This document shows positions 59,430-64,000 of a stretch of 64,000 bases of DNA, one piece after another. Numbering within the stretch: the stretch's first letter is position 1; each line of letters begins with the position of its first letter. The stretch covers positions 4,924,154-4,988,153 of the forward strand of contig NC_079895.1 of assembly GCF_024868665.1 (NCBI RefSeq). Reading direction: 5' to 3'. The notes beneath the pieces are model-generated. The model was not told the origin of the DNA. It saw nothing but the letters and a program-made list of their open reading frames with translations, and made no database searches. Source of the stretch: Triplophysa rosa (taxonomy: Eukaryota; Chordata; Actinopteri; Cypriniformes; Nemacheilidae). A program made the translations under genes and the position numbers.

Positions 59430-59570
59430 ACAATATGCTGGTTTTAATATAGTTAGAAAAGCCTAATTTCCTTGAGGAAATTAATTGATCTGATAGCTTC
59501 AATTCAGATTAATTACAGCAGAAATTAAATCAATTAGGGGCTGTGACTAGTGAGAAATAATTCATATTTT
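59430..59570. promoter_or_regulatory. AT-rich homeodomain-site cluster (possible enhancer)
   Basis: Within 140 bp there are five or more TAATT/ATTAA cores, including GAAATTAATTGATCTGATAG and CAGATTAATTACAGCAG. The block is non-repetitive and unlike its neighbours. Regulatory function is only a guess from motif density. Confidence 0.25.
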
Positions 59571-62213
59571 TTTGCAAAAATATCATTGGAGGTCTTCGTG
59601 TGTCTATGCTTTGAACATTACTTTGGTGAGAACCTAAGGTAGAACTTCAAAGAGGATTGGATATCTATAGTGATATGATTTAGCATTCTAATGAACATTA
59701 ATTTCTGGATAACATTTCCACCCACATATCAAAAAGCAGAACTGGTCTGATAACATTAAGATAGTATGGCATGGCAGTTAAAGATCTGAGCTCATGACTT
59801 AGGGGTGCAGTCAGATTCAAAGCCCCCGAAAGATGATCAATAAACCATCACCATGGTGCTACAGGCCACCCCAGGAGTGCCGTCCATCTCGTACTGCAAA
59901 GTCCCTTTTAGATAAATGCGTCAACTCTGACAAAGTAGTAAATAGCAGTAATAGCAGCGAGAGAGAGAGCCCAGTTACTTCTTATGAGTTATTACAGAAC
60001 TGCCACCATGTTCCATATAACCAGCTTTAAATTATATACGGCGACTCTCACTGAAAATGTACTAAAAGGGTCTGAATACAGGGTGAGATGCAGGACAAGC
60101 CCACAAACAACATGGGAGACGGACTCCTTTATCCTAATGCATTTCTCAGCAAGCTCTGGTATAAACTACAGGGCACACAAGGTCTCTAACTGCATGAATC
60201 TGAAATCGATACATAAATCACATGGCCAAGCAAGGGATAAGAACAAGAAATACAGAGACTGTGCTTAGACATACAGAAATAAAGGATGCCATTTGGTACA
60301 AAATGAGCAGAGATGAGTTTGCTTTCGTCTTTGAAGGGACAAAACTCTAGGCACTCGAGTCGTGTTTGCCATATACGCCACTAGCACTTAAGCAGATGTA
60401 TGTACGTATAAGCGAACAAAAACACACTGACTGAAAAGATCAGCTCTGACATTCAATTCTGATTGAATTAGATGTATTCATAGTTTTCTTGTAAGGTTAT
60501 TTTAAATGAGCACATACTGGATAATGCTGTAAATAATTTAGGAAAAAATATTATTCTGAATGCCAAAGTTCTGTTTACTATCAACAATAAATGTAACCAT
60601 ATACAGAACATTTTGTGTATTTTATCATGTTGTTTCTACAGTGTCCTAAAAAGCAATTTGACGATTAAGAACACAATTGCCTGTATGAAAATCATCGAGC
60701 TGCCACATACATAAAATAATCTGGTCATGTAAGCCGAGAGAAGCCATGCCCTGTTGCCCGGGCTAAAGAGTTACGTTGGGCTATACAAGGTCACATGAAC
60801 AGAATGATACACATCATGCAGAGCCTTTTATATCAGACACTGGTGGAGCTCTGACAGATGAAGAGGCCTGTAATGAGACATCGCTGCCTGGCAATAAGTG
60901 AAAAAAGGAAAAGAGCTTATAAAACACACAAGAGAAAAGGTTGGTTGACAAGATGTCTCACAGCTGCTGGGAGTCTACCGTAGATGCAGAAAACAACCAA
61001 GGTCAATACATTTAGAGTGCAACTACAACCGAAGAGACATTGGTGGGAGAAATTTGGTCCACAACACTAGCGTGTTTAAACAATGGCTGGAACGTACAAT
61101 GTTTTTGAGAGAGTAAAGAAAAATCCTACAACATCAAATTCATATTCAAAGTTGTTTTCAGCAAGTATCTTTCTTGGGCAGCATTGTAAAGAATTTATAG
61201 GTGTGCTCCTGACACGGTTCCAAAGGGTAGAGAGCATGATTGTTGTTTTCACCAAATTTCTGCATTATATGGCATCACTTGTATCCTTTGTGGGAAAACA
61301 CAATCCCATGATGCACTGCAGCAATCTCAGAAAATAATTATTTCAGTTATGAAAGTAAGCTTCCTATGGAGTCCCAGTATCATAAGTCTGACAGCAACTA
61401 GAAAACAGTTTTCCCTTCTAGTAATAGATTTATTTGAAAAATACACACCTTCTTCACAAACGCAGACTTCTCTGTACACACTGCACAAATGTAAAACAAT
61501 AACATGCCATTACTCAAGTCGGTACACTCAAACGAGAAATTTATTTTGTTAAAAAAATACAAGTAAATTCTTAGTGGGATCATCTAAATAATCTGTCACA
61601 TCATTTGGTTGGAAAACAGGATTTATCAGAGAACACCATTGATCCTGCTTTTTTGGGCAATGGGTTTATTGTGCATTAAAGAATACCGAGACACTTATTA
61701 TGTAATCACATCACAGAATCACTTAAATCTTTTGACTGGAATTAAGACAAATCTCTCAGGATTAAACGCTTGATTTTATTAGTGCATGACTGCAAGAAAA
61801 CTTTCATAATTCTTTCAATTGTAAAAAATGAAAGAAAATGCTTATAGGTGAAGAAGTGTGTAATTTTTTCTTTCATCAGCGGCACTAAACAGAATCGCAA
61901 AATAATTACACTCTTCTGACTGCCATTAGTTGGACAAACAGATAGCCCTGCACCAACTCACACCACAGGTTGAGAGAATGGTCAGTTTGACGGCTCAAAC
62001 AAATGGAAGAAATTGATTTTTTTATAGAAATTGAAAGAGATCCTAAGACCATTTTAAATTCAGTCAAACACAGTGTTGCTATAAAATCTTTCTCCAAATG
62101 GATTAGAGTATGACACAAACCGAGAAAATAGATACTGGACAAATGTGACAAATAGGATAAAAAGACAAAACTGTATTTGTCCTGTCACATACTATTCATA
62201 TGTACGATTCAAT
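59571..62213. other. Noncoding, nothing recognised
   Basis: AT-rich DNA without repeats that I can pair or exons that I can identify. The frames at 59833-60268 and 61083-61337 lack recognisable families. Confidence 0.45.
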
Positions 62214-62459
62214 CTTAAAGAATAGCTCACCAAAAAATGAAAATACTTTAGTCATTTACTCACCATCATGCCATTCCAAGCACGTACAACTTCTGTTCAT
62301 CCATGGAAGACAACCTGACTGCAATTTTATCCATGCAATGAACTTTAAGTCGCAAGTATTCTGCTTTACATCTTCTTTTGTGTTCCACAGTACAAAAAGT
62401 CTTACAGGTTTAGAAGAACATGAGAATGAGTAATGATAGACAATGAACTATCTCTTTAA
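62214..62459. mobile_element. Angel-like MITE, diverged copy
   Basis: CTTAAAGAATAGCTCACCAA at the left and GACAATGAACTATCTCTTTAA at the right, with ACTTTAGTCATTTACTCACC inside. Confidence 0.6.
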
Positions 62460-62933
62460 TTGTGTATGCCGTATTTACACATCCACTGAAATTACTTGAA
62501 CACAAATCCAAACACACAGCAGTGTGTGCTGATTTGTAAAGTACACTGCCAACCTGTCTTCGCAAAGGGCAACCAAGGTACACTAAATGTCCTGGCTCGC
62601 AGAACAAAAGAGCAGAGAGCACGCTGAGGTTACTGGAGGAAGCCAGAAGTGCAGGGAGAAGCAACAGTGGGTGGTGATGGGATTCTTTATCTTGACACTG
62701 CAATAAAAGAAACAAGAATGCCATTCGTGTTAACTGATCTGTTTTTCTGATACTATACACTCTGTATCAAAGTCGGTAAAAGGCCATACAGAACTAAACA
62801 CGCTGGCTCTGAGAAAGCGCAGTAACAGGTTGACTGCTGTCAGACTATATACAGAAAATTCCAGTACAAAATGTGTGTGGTCTTAAATTTGATGATAAAT
62901 TTAACTTTATTCATACTTCCATATGAGTGTGTT

Positions 62934-63538
62934 TTAAAGGAGTCATATTGCACGGCTAAAACGAATATTATTGTTTGTTTTAGATGTAACACAATGTGTA
63001 TACACCATTTAAAGTTTAAAAAACATTGTATTTTCCACATACCGTGCATGTTTGTATCTCTCTCCTCTTTGCCCCGCCTCTCTGAAACGCGCTGATTTTT
63101 TACAAAGCTCATCGCTCTGAAAAGCAAGGTGTGCTATGATTGGCCAGTTCACCAGTGCGTAGTGATTGGACGAAAACTGCAAGCGTGTGACGGAAATGTA
63201 ACGCCTCTTACCATATTTGGAACACCAGGTTCCAAAGCAATTGTACTGACAGGCGATACAATGAGATTTACAATTACTCCCACCTTAACTACGTGTAGAT
63301 TTGGGCGGTCTTAGTCAAATCATGTTACGAAGTTACGTAGATTCGACGGGGTGTGGTTACGCGAGGCGTTTCAGACAAGTCTGGTTGAGCATTCGCTTTT
63401 AGATAGAATGCATCTTTTGTTCCCACACTTTCATTTGTGCAATTTTACGTGTCTAATACATGCATGGGCAACTTATAACACACCAAAGACACAGAAAAAC
63501 ACGTACTTCCGCCATATGACCCCTTTAATATCAGTCAA
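62934..63538. mobile_element. 605-bp MITE with TTAAAGGAGTCATAT ends
   Basis: Starts TTAAAGGAGTCATATTGCAC and ends GCCATATGACCCCTTTAA, an inverted repeat with mismatches. The interior has no coding capacity and includes GATTGGCCAGTTCACC-type CCAAT sequences. Confidence 0.65.
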
Positions 63539-63548
63539 TATATCAGTT

Positions 63549-63760
63549 TTAAAGGAATACATCACCAATAAAAGAAAATTCTGTCATCTTTTACTCAGCC
63601 TTTTGTCATTTCAAATTTGTATGACTTTCTTGCTTCCGCAGAACACAAAATAAGATATTTTGAAGAATAAATGAACAATGGCGTTACCCCTTCGGACACA
63701 AAACCAATGCAAGTCAATGGGTACCGTTGTTGTACCGGTTGCCAACACTCTTCAAAATCT
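63549..63760. repeat. Angel-like MITE fragment
   Basis: TTAAAGGAATACATCACCAA then TTCTGTCATCTTTTACTCAG and CGCAGAACACAAAATAAGAT follow the family order, with the right terminus absent. Confidence 0.55.
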
Positions 63761-63943
63761 TTTCGGTTCTGCTCGTTTGGCATTTTACTGAGCATACACT
63801 TTAATTTGAATGGATTTAAAAATGGATCTTTCCAAAAAGAAAAAATGAAATCTTTATTGTTATTGTTAATGTCCTTGGTATGAAGGGTCCTTAACACTCA
63901 AGTGTTGATAGGTCTTTCTAATTGCTTTCTGTTTATGTCCGTG

Positions 63944-63945
<2 letters not shown>

Positions 63946-63986
<41 letters not shown>

Positions 63987-63990
63987 TGTG
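63946..63990. repeat. (GT)n microsatellite
   Basis: About 20 GT dinucleotides with one GA interruption near the right edge of the window. Confidence 0.95.
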
Positions 63991-64000
63991 CGCGCAACTA

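Overview
The window is vertebrate nuclear DNA, almost certainly from a cypriniform (carp/zebrafish-like) teleost. The evidence is small GT-AG introns, AT-rich intergenic DNA, tRNA-derived SINEs with the cyprinid-type tail, and many short inverted-repeat transposons, including at least eight copies or fragments of an element starting near TTAAAGGGATAGTTCACC (Angel-like). No bacterial, plasmid or phage features are present.

Two protein-coding genes are well supported and they converge tail to tail. On the + strand, 8255-21406 holds exons 2-54 of a fibrillar procollagen, col5a2 (pro-alpha2(V)). It has a VWC module, a short N-propeptide helix, an N-telopeptide, an uninterrupted-length 1014-residue triple helix and a C-propeptide with seven cysteines. 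The signal-peptide exon is not in the window, and 1-8254 is best read as 5' flank or intron 1. On the - strand, 43156 down to 24294 holds the complete 300-codon coding region of gulp1 (PTB-domain engulfment adaptor, CED-6 homologue) in ten exons, including a tiny first coding exon 9.6 kb from the second.

Layout: 1-8254 col5a2 upstream/intron 1 with repeats; 8255-21406 col5a2; 21407-24293 convergent 3' ends; 24294-33543 main body of gulp1; 33544-43128 gulp1 intron 1, which contains a pentanucleotide-flanked palindrome and an inserted non-autonomous LTR retrotransposon (34997-37731) with a GC-rich minisatellite; 43157-50500 gulp1 upstream DNA; 50560-50796 a CpG-dense candidate promoter/first exon; 50800-64000 gene-poor DNA with MITEs and AT-rich possible conserved noncoding blocks. 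The gene order matches the mammalian 2q32 neighbourhood (GULP1 - COL3A1 - COL5A2) with COL3A1 absent between the two.

The two genes do not form a pathway. One makes an extracellular matrix fibril chain and the other a cytoplasmic phagocytosis/endocytosis adaptor; their adjacency is ancestral synteny.

The observations most worth checking are a Gly-to-Ala codon at helix residue 616 of the collagen, a phase-compatible candidate cassette exon in gulp1, the minisatellite-bearing LTR element, a 50-bp-arm palindrome between two pentanucleotide arrays, and the CpG-dense block with a strong splice donor at 50.6-50.8 kb.
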